Positions 19,573-30,168 of a DNA stretch of 64,000 nucleotides are shown here, piece after piece (the first letter of the stretch is position 1; each line of letters begins with the position of its first letter). The notes beneath the pieces were generated by a model. It was given only the letters and a program-made list of their open reading frames with translations. It made no database searches and was not told the DNA's origin. Source of the stretch: Ooceraea biroi (lineage: Eukaryota > Arthropoda > Insecta > Hymenoptera > Formicidae); assembly GCF_003672135.1 (NCBI RefSeq), contig NC_039513.1, positions 62,001-126,000 of the forward strand. Direction: 5' to 3'. A program made the position numbers and the translations under genes.

Positions 19573-21186
19573 TACAAAATTTATGCGATGATACTAGAAG
19601 ATAAGTTAAGGAAGGAAACAGAAAGACTATGGATTCTTCCAGAAACGCAAGCGGGATTTAGGAAGGGGAGAAGTAGTATAGACAACATATTCACACTAAA
19701 AACAGCGACAGAAAAAGTGATATCAAAAGAAAGAAGGAAGCTGTACGTATTCTTTGCAGACCTAAAGGCGGCTTTCGATAAGGTGAACAGAAAGAAACTA
19801 TGGAAGGTACTAGAAGAATATGGCATCAACAAAAGATTAATTGACAGAATAAAAGATATCTATGAAGAGACAATTAGTAGAGTAATCATGGGGGACAAGT
19901 GTACAAGCAGTTTCAGGACAGAGAGAGGATTGAGGCAAGGGTGCCCACTCAGCCCACTTCTCTTCATAATATTCATCGCAAACGTTGAAGATTTCTTAAA
20001 GAAAAGACAGAACGGAGGGATTAAAATAGGAAGAAAGAGAATACACAGTTTAACGTATGCAGATGATCTAGCAATGATGGCGGAAACGGAAAAAGAAATG
20101 AAGAAAATGATGAAGAGCCTAGAGAGATATCTGGAAGAAAAAGAATTAATACTGAATGCAGACAAATCGAAAATGTTGGTTATTTGTAAGAAAGAAAAAG
20201 TAAAACAAGAAAGAAGATGGAGATGGAAGAGCGAAATAATAGAAGAGGTCAAAGAATTTAAATATCTGAGATTTACATTTAACAAATGCAACACGGACGA
20301 GGCGCACATAAAAGATGTAGTGAAAAGAGCAGCAGCAGCCATGGCGCAGATATGGGGAATAGGAGAAAGGAAATTTGGAGAAGATTACGGCAGAAGAATG
20401 TTAATGTTCAATATCATGGTCAAAAGCATACTGTTATATGGAGTGGAAATATGGGGATGGAGAGAATGGAAGGAAATAGAAACACTACAAGAAAGATATA
20501 TAAGATGGATGCTAGGACTAGATAGATGCACACCAGGCTATATAGTGAGAGAAGAGACAAAAACAGAACAAATCAGTATAGAAGCAGGAGGAAGAGTATT
20601 AAAGTACCAAGAAAAGATAAAGAGAGAAACAGAAAATAAGATATTAAAGGAGTGCAGGAGAGAGATCAACAATACAGAATGGGAGAAAACACAATGGGGC
20701 AGAAGGATGAAGATGTTCTACGAAGAAGGCAGAACAAGTCAATGGACAAGAGAGGCAAGAGAGGATTTAGGAGCAAACACGGTGGAAGAATGGATGAATA
20801 TCTACAGGGAAAGGAAACTGGAGGAAAGAAGGAGGAAGGTGGAAGAATCAAAATCAACAAAGGAATACAAAAGATGGAAGACGGAAGGAAGAGCAAGATA
20901 CTTAGACCAGAAGGGAAAAGGCAGGAAGATAAAAACCATAGCAAGGTTTAGGTGCGGAAATGAATGGAAAGGAAATAGATACTGGGAGGAAGAAAGCAGG
21001 AAAACGTGCAGATTATGCGGAGAGGAAGAAACTTGGCAACACATACTGAAGGAATGCCCAGAATCCAGAACAACTAAGACCGAAGAATCGATAATGGCAG
21101 AAGAGGGAGAAGGAATAGAATGGATGTTGGAGTTATGTAACAGAAGGAAGGAGGGAGAAAGACGGAAGAAAAAAGAAACAAGATAA
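19573..21186 (+). pseudogene. LINE reverse transcriptase core and C-terminal zinc knuckle
   Basis: Resumes RT at YKIYA just before the internal Met at 19588. Counting from that Met: TQAGFRKGRSSIDNIF (20-35), FADLKAAFDKV with the first catalytic Asp (56-66), GLRQGCPLSPLLF (114-126) and the YADD box (157-160). The thumb and a long basic C-terminal region follow, then a CCHC knuckle CRLCGEEETWQHILKEC (about 474-490). Catalytic residues are all present and the stop at 21184-21186 is natural. It reverse-transcribes element RNA at the nicked target. The Lys/Glu/Arg bias reflects the A-rich strand. Clade was not assigned. Confidence 0.88.
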
Positions 21187-21284
21187 TTAAAGGCATACAA
21201 TGAAATAAATATAGGAAGGCATGTAAATAGACGCAAACTCATGTATCCCGAGAAGGGAATCATTATCTTTAATAAAAAAAAAAA
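21187..21284 (+). other. LINE 3' UTR and poly(A) tail
   Basis: About 98 bp without coding, with an AATAAATAT signal-like stretch at about 21204 and a terminal run of A after AATA, directly next to the 15-bp target duplication. Confidence 0.8.
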
Positions 21285-21490
21285 AATATGCAATGAAAAA
21301 TAGGAGGTTCTATTTAAAAAAACAAAGTTGAACTCCATATGACCTTGGCAGGTTCACTCAAGGTCAAACCAATGACACCATCTCATGTCCCCCTCGAAGT
21401 CGAGAAACTTTTGTATGAACCATTTTTCTCTACAACCGCTCCCTGAAAAGTTACGAGGGGTGATAGATTAAAATTGGACACCCTGCATAA

Positions 21491-21677
21491 AAATAAAAAA
21501 TAGTAATGCTAAAGAACTTGGCGCTGCTACATCATCAAGTAATACGTTAACTGACAATGCTAACTAATGTTTAAATACGTTAATTGACAGTGTTCACTAA
21601 TGTAATATTGTTATTTACTTAGTGAATATTGTTTTATGTAGCAGCGCCAAGTTCTTTAGCATTACTATTTTTTATTT
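21491..21677. mobile_element. 187-bp hairpin MITE (C) with ~42-bp arms
   Basis: AAAGAACTTGGCGCTGCTAC and its complement GTAGCAGCGCCAAGTTCTTT are part of 42-bp inverted arms. The 100-bp loop carries two similar halves (ACGTTAACTGACAATGCTAA and ACGTTAATTGACAGTGTTCA). It lies exactly between the end of B and the right arm A'. Confidence 0.8.
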
Positions 21678-21948
21678 ATATATATATACGACATTTTTTA
21701 AAGAAATTAATTTTTATTTGGTTAGTTGTGACTGGTAAAGTTTTACTTGGCGCCATTTTCCGACATCATATTTTTTATAGGTTTATATACGACATTTTTT
21801 TAATAAGTTAATTTTTACTTGGTTAATTTTATATATATACGACATTTGTTTAATAGATTACTTTTTATTTGGTTGGTTGCGACTGGCGCGTGTACTTGGT
21901 GCCTTTTTTCTCCTTTTTTTAAAAAAAGTAATTTTTGTGAGATATCAT
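21663..21948. repeat. Right outer arm (A') of the nested palindrome
   Basis: Inverted match to 15731-15988, again with three TATACGACATTTTTT units and TTACTTGGCGCCATTTTCCG. Its end TTTTTGTGAGAT pairs with ATCTCACAAAAA at the left. Confidence 0.85.
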
Positions 21949-21958
21949 TTCTTTTTTT

Positions 21959-22365
21959 ATTATAATCGAATGTCAATACCCAGTATATTGCAATAACTAT
22001 CGGAATACAAACAGTTTAATTTATCATGTCAAATTTTTCTGGAATCACAAATACAAGTTTTTCGGGTTTTCGGGTCAATTAAAATCCCTACATGTTATAA
22101 TCTTATAGGACATCCTATATATTATAATCAAAAGTCGACACCCAGTATATTATAATTAATCATCGGAAAATATAAAGTTTAATCTCTCGTGTCAAATTTT
22201 TCTAGAATCTCACAATTACAAGTTTTTCGGGTTGGTCAATTAAAATCGGACACCCTCTAAATTATAATCGAAAGTTGACACCCAGTATATTATAATTAAT
22301 CATCGAAATAAATAACGTTTAATTTGTCATGTCAAATTTTTCTAGAATCACAAATACTAGAATGC
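21959..22365. repeat. Three-copy direct tandem repeat (130-172 bp units)
   Basis: Units begin at 21959, 22131 and 22261 with ATTATAATC(G/A)AA, each followed by CACCCAGTATATT, GTCAAATTTTTCT and, in two, AAGTTTTTCGGG. Units one and two end in GGACATCCTATAT or GGACACCCTCTAA, resembling the ACAGGGTG terminus, so the repeat may have grown from the end of such an element. Confidence 0.8.
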
Positions 22366-23430
22366 GCACTAACTGCTCTCTAAGCGGAGCCGTCAGCCGT
22401 GCCGGCACTGCCGTAAACGCCGCGCCGCCTAGTAGTTAAAAGGTGAACTGTACGTTTTCCGTGACCAAGACGACGACGACGATAAAGAGTTTCTTAATAA
22501 AAATATTTCACGATGTGGACTTTGTATCGTAATATCTCCCTTCACCGGGCATGTAGGAGAAAAATAAAAACACTTTCATTATATAATTCGAGTACGCAGA
22601 ATCGATTGAGCCTGTTCTTAACTCGATCGATCCACGCGTTATTAAGATCCGCAAATCTCGGCTAGTCTCAACTAGTCGGCTCGCGTAAAGATACACGGTC
22701 CGTCTCTCGCTGCCGTTGCGCTGCGCGTGAACTTGGCGCGAGACACTACCGTGTCTCTTGATATCGGTGTTAGAAGTCGTTAGAATCACATTATGGAATT
22801 GACGGCTCATCGACCTGTATGAATTTATATATATATATATATTACAGTGTAGCAAGCAAAGTACCAAGATTGTCGCAATAATTACAATAATATAAGTTGA
22901 CAAATTATAGAAAGCATATAATAGTATGAATTAACAAATTATAGAACATATAAACATAATGAACTGATAAATTATAAAAAGCATGTGAACATACCGCAAA
23001 CCAAGGATCCAATATTATCACACAAACAATGCAAGTCGCAATTATAGTCGTAGTCATTTGACATATGTAATAGCTTATTGTCCTGTACAGATTTATATAC
23101 GTGTTAAATTTTATAAAAAGAAACCAATTAACTGTCAATGTTACGTCAAAAACAAGAACAATGTGGTAAATAAATAACAAGTAATAAAAATAATAAATCG
23201 CAAATAAAATTGAGTCATTGTTACATCAAATTACAATAAATGAAAAACAGCCTACCATAATAAAGTTCAAATAAACCGAACACATATAAATGTCAAATAT
23301 ATAACATTATCAGTCGAGTGTTACAGAGAGACTGAGCACGACGGGACCCCAAAAGTGAACAGTCGCACACACAAACAGACCTATTAGCAGACAAACAAAG
23401 GTTAAGAGAAAGAAAACAAATTTAAGCAAG
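22366..23430. other. Unassigned, part GC-rich then AT-rich
   Basis: 22370-22480 and 22600-22760 are GC-richer with repeated CGACGACGACG and a hairpin motif at 22740. 22800-23300 is AT-rich with TATAGAAAGCATAT-type echoes (22890-22985). No coding recognised. Confidence 0.4.
22740..22757 (-). repeat. GAGACAC-TACC-GTGTCTC hairpin, copy 1
   Basis: Perfect 7-bp stem with 4-nt loop, flanked by GGCGC on one side. The minus strand reads AAGAGACACGGTAGTGTCTC then GCGCCAAGT. Related copies are at 31702, 41492 and 42881, and the sequence beyond (ACGCGCAGCG) is also shared with 41492, so this is one end of a dispersed element. Confidence 0.7.
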
Positions 23431-23439
23431 GAAACTATT

Positions 23440-23640
23440 CAACCGGCAACGACTGAATATCACTCTGTAGATTCAAAGAGTTTAATTGTTTTTTATATTA
23501 ATCATTTCAAATATCAATCTTTTCCTATATAAACTTTCTGTGTCAACAACTTGTACATCATCCCAGTCAAAATCATGATCAAATTCAAATCTATGAGCGA
23601 AAATGACCGACGGTGTACCCGACCTCTTATTAATATATTG
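23440..23640 (-). pseudogene. Penelope-like element GIY-YIG domain C-terminal fragment
   Basis: The minus strand encodes GTPSVIFAHRFEFDHDFDWD and then VQVVDTESLYRKRLIFEMIN, followed by a stop. This has the same layout as the piece at 31454-31705 (HSVITEHRLDLNHEFDWENV...ISEMIYIKL). It corresponds to the end of the GIY-YIG endonuclease domain of Penelope-like retroelements. RT and the catalytic GIY-YIG core are missing. Confidence 0.65.
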
Positions 23641-24465
23641 TAGTTCACCCCTCCCACTAACAAACTATCATATAACTCTTGCCAATGCGCAATAGTTTAG
23701 GAGTTATAAGAGTTCAAAGTTTGCTACGTACTGGATATACCAAGTCGATAGAAACGATATTTTCAAGGCGAACAAACAGTATGTCGTTCATGGGGAAAAT
23801 CATCAAGTGGTCGAGCTTCAAGTGCTATTCGCATTTAGGTTGTTTTTTGTATGTTGTATACACTGTAGATATGTATATACTTTATTGGAGACTACTTTTC
23901 AAACAATTGTGGAAATACTTAACTCAAGGTTTCGTTAATATAAATTATTATTGAAATAATAATGTCTGGAGTAAATATATAGAAACTGGGGTAAATATTG
24001 ACAATAACGGAGGCCGCCCCTATGACCTTGACCATGACATATATTATAGAGGTCACCCTCCTGAGTGACCTTCAAAAGGTTTTAGCCGTCGCTCGTTGTT
24101 TATTAAAAAGTTATTAACAAAAAAAGTTTAATGATTTCACACGAATTTTTAGCTGTCCACACGAAGCAAGAACATGATATTGACATATATTACAAAGGTC
24201 ACCTTCTCGAATAACCCGCACTAGGTTTTAGTCGTCGATCGTTGTTTATGAAAAAGTTATTAACAAAAGAAGTTTCGAAAATATATTAGTTATTTTGCAT
24301 ATTGAAAGATATAAACGACGAATATGTATATGAACGCAGGAAGGAAAGTCATTTAAAGCAGTGAATCGTTAATATATAGAATAGTTTCTTTTAATATAAG
24401 TACAAAGTATTCTTCACTTTAACCAAAAGCACAAACAGTTAAATACAAAGTATTCTCTGCTTTAA

Positions 24466-24493
24466 CCTAACCTAACCTAACCTAACCTAACCT
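24466..24493 (-). repeat. Interstitial telomere-type repeat (CCTAA)n
   Basis: Five tandem CCTAA units plus CCT. TTAGG is the ancestral insect telomere repeat. Degenerate TTAGG text recurs at 25320-25345 (TTAAGTTAGG, GGTTAGGT) and 26978-26995 (TCTAACTTAATCTAACC), each at a junction between inverted blocks. Confidence 0.85.
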
Positions 24494-25388
24494 AACCTGA
24501 TATTTCCGAAACTAGAGCCCCGGACACATACGCTCGGTTTCAGCCCGCTTCGCGGGAGGGCGGGGGGGGGCGTAGCCCCTCCCCCGCTGGAATTCGTACC
24601 GTGTACCAGGTGATCAAAATCTGTACGGTAAAATCTCTTACACTGGCTCCGGCGGGGGAAGGGACAAAGCCCCTCCCTCCCCACCCTCCCGCGAAACGGG
24701 CTGAAAACGAGCGTATGTGTCCGGGGCTCCACTTTCGGAAAATGTAACCTAAGCCAATCCTATTTCTGATTTAAAGTTAAAATTCCATCAAATATACTCT
24801 TTCGTAAACGTATATGGTATCGTAAAATTATGCTTTATTTATTAAACTTTTTTGTTAATAACTTTTTAGCAAACAATGAACGACGGGTGAAACCTAATGC
24901 GGGGTATTCGGGAAGGTGACCTTTGTAATATATGTTAAACTCAAGTCTTTGCTTCGCGTGGACAACTGAAAATTCATGCAAAATTATTAAACTTCTTTTG
25001 TTAATAACTTTTTATTGAACAACGAGCGACGGCTAAAATCTTTTGAAGGTCTCTCAGGAGGGTAATCTTGACAATATATATCAAAGTCCAGGTCATCGGG
25101 GCGGCCTCCGTTATTGTCAATATTTACCATTTAATGGTTTTGCATGAATTTTCAGCTGTCCACACCAAACAAGAACTTGACCTTGACATATTATAAAGGT
25201 CATCGTCCTGAGTAACCCGCATAAGGCTTTAACTATCTCTCGTTTATTAAAAAATTATTAAGAAAAAACGTTTAATGATACTGTACAAATTTTCTACGCG
25301 AAAGGAGGAGATACGGGTTAAGTTAAGTTAGGTTTGGTTAGGTTTTTGCGGCAAGGGAGTGCCGGAAGAGTCCCTCTCTTGTCCACTC

Positions 25389-26868
25389 ACAAGGGGAGGC
25401 CACAGGATGTACCTGGACTTTTTGGACGAAACGATGAGTATTTAGAGAACAATATGTAGATAACGGTAAGAGGGGTCTCCACTTTCGGAACTTTTCGGAA
25501 CCCAAATAAATAAGATTACAATAGTCACTTTTTATTATATTCAATTTTTCCTTTCCCGAACAAAATTGAGCAAAAATTACTTCTGCAATCTTCTTTTCTA
25601 ATCAAAATGGAACAACCAAAATTATATGTATATACAGGGTGTCCCGTAAAGACCGGATGAACTCTTAAGGGTAGATTCCTGAGATGATTTTAAGGCGAAA
25701 ATCCTAATACTAAAATGTCGAGGCTATAATAGGTTTTGAATTATAAGCATTTATAGTAAGCGAATCAGATCGCCTAAAGTTGGCGCGCTCAGACGTGGCA
25801 CAACGCAAAGTGCTAAAGGCGAAAAGTAAATGTCGCCCTTCTTGTTTACATCGATACAAAGATTACTTATGCGAAGATAAGATTACTTTTATTAATATTT
25901 CTGCAAACGCGCATTGCGCAATGTAACCTTTTACCGTTTTTTTAAATATTGAAAGTGGACATTTTTGTGTTTTTATGTGATACATAAAGTGCAAGCTGTC
26001 AGATGACATTTCTTTCAGAAATCCGCTGTCAATTTCATATTCTACAGGCAAAACTATAGTTATCAAACAGAATACTTAACAGAGTACTTTACTTGAATGA
26101 GTTTCATTTGGATATTAGCAATAATAGCTGCTTAGTTTGTTAAATAATTGTAAACTAAATACATATTATTGCTAATTACATAGTTACTGTTTGATAACTA
26201 TAGTTTTGCCTGTAGAATATGAAATTGACAGCGGATTTCTGAAAGAAATGTCATCTGACAGCTTGCACTTTATGTATCACATAAAAACACAAAAATGTCC
26301 ACTTCCAATATTTAAAAAAACGGTAAAAGGTTACATTGCGCAATGCGCGTTTGCAGAAATATTAATAAAAGTAATCTTATCTTCGCATAAGTAATCTTTG
26401 TATCGATGTAAACAAGAAGGGCGACATTTACTTTTCGCCTTTAGCACTTTGCGTTGTGCCACGTCTGAGCGCGCCAACTTTAGGCGATCTGATTCGCTTA
26501 CTATAAATGCTTATAATTCAAAAACTATTATAGCCTCGACATTTTAGTATTAGGATTTTCGCCTTAAAATCATCTCAGGAATCTACCCTTAAGAGTTCAT
26601 CCGGTCTTTACGGGACACCCTGTATATACATATAATTTTGGTTGTTCTATTTTGATTAGAAAAGAAGATTGCAGAAGTAATTTTTGCTCAATTTTGTTCG
26701 GGAAAGGAAAAATTGAATATAATAAAAAGTGACTATTGTAATCTTATTTATTTGGGTTCCGAAAAGTTCCGAAAGTGGAGACCCCTCTTACCGTTATCTA
26801 CATATTGTTCTCTAAATACTCATCGTTTCGTCCAAAAAGTCCAGGTACATCCTGTGGCCTCCCCTTGT
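25389..26868. repeat. 1480-bp near-perfect palindrome
   Basis: The arms mirror around about 26128 with no net length difference, so reading frames on opposite strands are duplicates of each other. Embedded is an ACAGGGTG element (about 25633-26624; TACAGGGTGTCCCGTAAAGA at its ends), and the palindrome continues beyond its ends for another 240 bp on each side. The central 115 bp are less well paired. Either an element with very long arms or an inverted duplication. Confidence 0.9.
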
Positions 26869-27393
26869 CAATATAAAACTCTGGACTCTGCAAATTTATA
26901 AAGGATCTATAGATATAGTGGATATGTGGACGGAGGGGGGGTTTCACCCCTCCACCTGCATCCCCTCCTCGCAAAAATCTAACTTAATCTAACCTCTCAA
27001 TGTAACACTTTTCACAGCTAAAAATTCTTGAAATATCATTAAACAGTTTTCGTTAATAACTTCTTAATAAACAATAGCTGGCTAAAACCTTCTGAAGGTC
27101 TCAGAGTGATAGCTTTGATGACATATTAGAAAATTATTGAAATCGAGGATAGCACCAGTTTTCTATGTATTTACCTAAAACAGTATCACTTGATGATTTT
27201 CCCCAAGAACGATATATTGTTTGCCCGCCTTTAAAATATCGTAACTCTTAATTGTAAGCCGAAAGGAAACTTCATGTACATTTTGAACCAAGTCGGAGAT
27301 GAGACCCCTAATATAGAAATTTACCTAATAATTTACCTCATAATCTAAATAAGAAATTTTGAATTGTAAACATTTATTTTGAGAGTCTTTCAA

Positions 27394-27553
27394 GGCACGT
27401 ATTATGATACTGTTCGGAAACGATTCCAATCGGAATGATTCCACATTTGTCCCTTTTTTCCCTGTTCTTCTCTTTCTTTTTTCTAGGGAAAAATGTGGGG
27501 AAACGGAATCATTTCGATCGGAATCGTTTCCGAACAGTATCATAATACGTGCC
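27394..27553. mobile_element. GGCACGTATTATGATACTG MITE, copy 2
   Basis: Same ends and interior as 6478-6646 but about 9 bp shorter, with the loop deletion TGATTCCACATTTGTCCC. The flanks CAA and CAG do not give a clear duplication. It marks the right border of the palindrome cluster. Confidence 0.85.
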
Positions 27554-27985
27554 CAGATATCATTGAGAAGCTTCTATAGCAATTTGGTATACAAAGAAAC
27601 TATTTATTTGACCTACATTTAGCCGGTAAAGTAGAACTCTTCTACTATAGTAATATAGTTCGATAACTGATGATATTTAATGGACAAAATATAAAACTAT
27701 GAAATATATAGAAAATAAAATAGATGAAACAGAAGAAATATCGTTGCTCCAGCAACAGTAGGCAACAGTGACGTCGGCCGAGGGTTGCAGCAAGCGGAAA
27801 TTTCAATTAACTTTACGGAGGCTGCAATGTAAATTGCATAGGGGTCAACCCGGCGTGTCGGCAGGGGCCAGAGTAGGAACAAGGGTGCCATTATTGCTGC
27901 TGTTGGTGTATCACTATTGGTGGGACAAAGGTGACAGTTGCTTCTCTAGTAGTTGTGTGGCAGTGATGGTCCTGGTGATAGTGAT
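27554..27985. other. AT-rich then mixed spacer
   Basis: No gene recognised. 27740-27960 is GC-richer and leads into a triplet repeat. Confidence 0.35.
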
Positions 27986-28141
27986 AGTACTAGTGGTGGT
28001 GGTGGTGGTGGTGGGTGGTGGTGGTGGTGGTGGTGGTGGTGGTGGTGGGGGGTGGTGGTGGCGGTGTGGTGGGGTGGTGGTGGTGGTGGTGGTGGTGGTG
28101 GTGGTGGTGGTGGTGGTGGTGGTGGTGGTGGTGGTGGTGGT
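27986..28141. repeat. (GGT)n triplet repeat, ~150 bp
   Basis: Almost uninterrupted GGT/GTG with few GGG or GCG variants. Long open frames here (poly-Val, poly-Gly, poly-Trp, poly-Thr) are artefacts of the repeat. Confidence 0.95.
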
Positions 28142-28839
28142 CAGCGTGACCAGAATGTAACATAAATCCCACCATACGGCACCTGCATACGCAGTGAAAG
28201 AAACACATAATAGATCATATGATTGACTTAGGCAGATTTGTGCTTCGATCCTATGTAGAACATACGTTTGAGCTCCATAAATTTTTTTATATTTGCGTAT
28301 TAAACATACTGATAACACACAATATAGAAAAAATATCATAATACATGTTATTAACATGTTACAAAACTATTTATAAAGTTAAACTGAAATTAATATCAAT
28401 AACAAACATTAATTGATATATAAGTGTATTGCAGTGATTCCTATAATATGAATATAATATTGCTCTCCAAATGTTATAAAATAAAAAACAAATAATTACA
28501 GCTTCATTACAAATTCTATAAAGTAATTTGTTATGTTGTAATTTGGAAAACTCAAATTATCATAATTTAATCCTAAAAATACTTTCATAGTATTATGATA
28601 AGATATTTTATATCTCAATATTATATTAGATGTGTAAATAAACCGCTGCTTTTATTGAAAAACTTGAGTCTTCATTATAAAAAAGTAATAAACATATCAA
28701 TCTGCGAAATATCCACCATCATCTTCTAATGCTTTTCTCCATGTATCGGGCAGCTGTCAAAAAAGGAAGTAATTAAAATCTCCATTCCTTTAAAATAAGC
28801 ACTGGATTAATTTGTATACCTGATAATAGTATTTTTTAA
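28142..28839. other. AT-rich spacer
   Basis: No coding or repeat recognised. Confidence 0.4.
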
Positions 28840-29026
28840 CCCTTTGCCGTACAAATTAGTTTGGCACCACGAGCTAAATCACTATCACGAGTCTGACGAG
28901 TGGACGGAATTCGAATCAAACATGAATCACGAGTCTTGTGTTTATATTTCACCTGTAATCCCTACTAGTCTAATTTGTGATTTTTGGCCCGGATTCCATA
29001 TGACACACTCGTCATACGGCAAGGGG
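28840..29026. mobile_element. 187-bp piggyBac-like MITE (TTAA, CCCTTTGCCGTA ends)
   Basis: Left end CCCTTTGCCGTA, right end TACGGCAAGGGG, with TTAA at 28836-28839 and 29027-29030. TTAA plus CCCTTT-type ends is typical of piggyBac. The interior is an imperfect inverted repeat (AATTAGTTTGGC and GTCTAATTTGTGA). No coding. Confidence 0.8.
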
Positions 29027-29261
29027 TTAATTTAGTAAGTATATAATATGTGCACATATTAATAATTAGTATATGTCATAATCAATTATATGCAGTTATT
29101 AATACTTTTATATTCCTTTATTTCGTATTCTTTGTTTCTAGCGCACACTGGTATCCTTTTTGGAAAAAGTATGCACAGAACTGAACGTTGAGCACGTTTA
29201 TTCGTGCTTGTGCATTGCGCATGATTGAGATTTCTCACGAGCTGGCCATACTGTTGATAGT

Positions 29262-29590
29262 AGAGGTGGTGGTGGTGGTGGTAGTGGTGGTGGTGGTGGT
29301 GGTGGTGGTAGTGGTAGTGGTGGTGGTGGTGGTGGTGGTGGTGGTGGTGGTGGTGGTGGTGGTGGTAGTGGTGGTGGTAGTGGTGGTGGTATTGGTGGTG
29401 GTGGTAGTGGTGATGGTGGTGATGGTAATGGTAGGGATGGTGGTAGTAGTAATAATGGTGGTGGGAGTGAAGGTAGTGGTAGTGATGGTGAAGGTGGGAG
29501 TGAAGGTGCTGGTGGTGGGGATGAAGGTGGTAGTAGTGATGGTGGTGGTGGGAGTGAAGGTGGTGGTGAGAGATGGAAGGCTGGTGGTAG
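29262..29590. repeat. (GGT)n / (GGW)n triplet repeat, ~330 bp
   Basis: Pure GGT to about 29370, decaying rightwards into GGTAGT, GGTGAT and GGGAGTGAAGGT. The gradient of decay shows the pure end is younger. Confidence 0.95.
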
Positions 29591-29987
29591 TGGCAATAGC
29601 AGTACTCGAATTGAGACGTGGTAGAGGTTCACGGTCTCATGAGCAATAGGGTGCAGCGAGTTGGATGAGTATTGATCACAGTCGTGTGGCCAACAAAACG
29701 TCTTTGCGAAAACCTACTACATCGCGGCTTCCATTACCATCAGTATAATTATAATTATTATTACATCATCGTCATCATCATCTGAGATTGTATTCCAGTT
29801 AATTGTATCAGATGCTTCAGAACGCTTTCTATCCTTTCCCTATTTTCAAATAAAAAGGAGGAAATAGTGTTCTGAACGACAACTAGATTGTAGCCTAAAT
29901 CGTATGCATATCATAAATACACTAACACGTGTGTCGCAATAGTTATCTACTGTATATTTAGTATTATATAAAGGTATATAAAAATAA
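29591..29987. other. AT-rich spacer
   Basis: Contains a short ATC/TCATCATC run near 29765. Nothing else recognised. Confidence 0.4.
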
Positions 29988-30168
29988 TCTTACTATTATA
30001 TAAAGAGAAGTCACATTTTCCTTTGTTACCTAGGATCTTTAAAACTACTGAACCAATCGACTTGAAATTTTAATATGAGTATCTTGAGGGTTCCTGGAAT
30101 GTCATAGGCTATATCATTTTCTATAATAATAATAATATCGCGAGCGAAGCCGCAATGGGGGATGCTAG
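29988..30168 (+). mobile_element. 181-bp Helitron-like element
   Basis: Starts with TC after an A (TCTTACTATTATATAAAGAG) and ends GATGCTAG before a T, as Helitrons do (A|TC...CTRR|T). The GCGAGCGAAGCCGC palindromic stretch stands 20 bp before the end. The start closely resembles insect Lep1-type Helitrons. Too short to code, so non-autonomous. Confidence 0.6.

Larger units (their letters stand above)
16794..21284 (+). mobile_element. Near-complete APE-type LINE with 15-bp target duplication
   Basis: The element is flanked by AATATGCAATGAAAA at 16779-16793 and again at 21285-21299. It ends AATAAAAAAAAAAAA, and its 90-bp 5' leader is intact. Contents in order are an ORF1-like protein, an apurinic-type endonuclease, reverse transcriptase and a C-terminal zinc knuckle. 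Two one-base frameshifts (near 18262 and 19570) break the reading frame. The plus strand is extremely purine-rich (A-rich). The target was arm B of a palindromic element, so the LINE is the youngest layer of this nest. A diverged relative ends at 1052. Confidence 0.92.
15990..21486. mobile_element. Palindromic ACAGGGTG element (B) carrying a LINE
   Basis: It begins ACAGGGTGTCCAATTTTAAT and ends, inverted, ATTAAAATTGGACACCCTGCA. The left arm runs from 15990 to about 16420. The right arm is 16460-16793 and resumes after the LINE at 21300-21486. Without the LINE it would be about 1 kb. The arms share the family module (GAGGGGGACATGAGATGG, GGTTTGACCTTGAG, AAGGTCATATGGAGTTC) and AACCTCCACGCG-type inner text. 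The loop is rich in GT/CA repeats, themselves mirrored. No transposase. Confidence 0.85.
23640..27300. repeat. Cluster of inverted repeats with telomere-like junctions
   Basis: Outer pair: 23750-23825 (AAGGCGAACAAACAGTATGT, GGGGAAAATCATCAAGTG) is inverted at 27188-27245. Middle units of about 145 bp, with TTAATAACTTTTTA, GAGCGACGGCTAAAA and CTCAGGAGGGT, occur twice in 23998-24270, inverted twice in 24840-25120, again at 25140-25290, and inverted at 27010-27125. A GC-rich inverted pair (AGCCCCGGACACATACGCTC) lies at 24513-24560 and 24690-24735. A 1480-bp palindrome is at 25389-26868. No coding. Confidence 0.8.

Noticed and set aside
25863..26394. Duplicate 67-residue proteins on opposite strands
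   Set aside because: Both are produced by one palindrome; composition and the lack of wider similarity argue against coding.
27768..28357. Frames of poly-Val, poly-Gly, poly-Trp, poly-Thr and poly-His
   Set aside because: Translation of the (GGT)n repeat.
29188..29649. 153-codon poly-Val frame and antisense poly-Pro frame
   Set aside because: Translation of the (GGT)n repeat.
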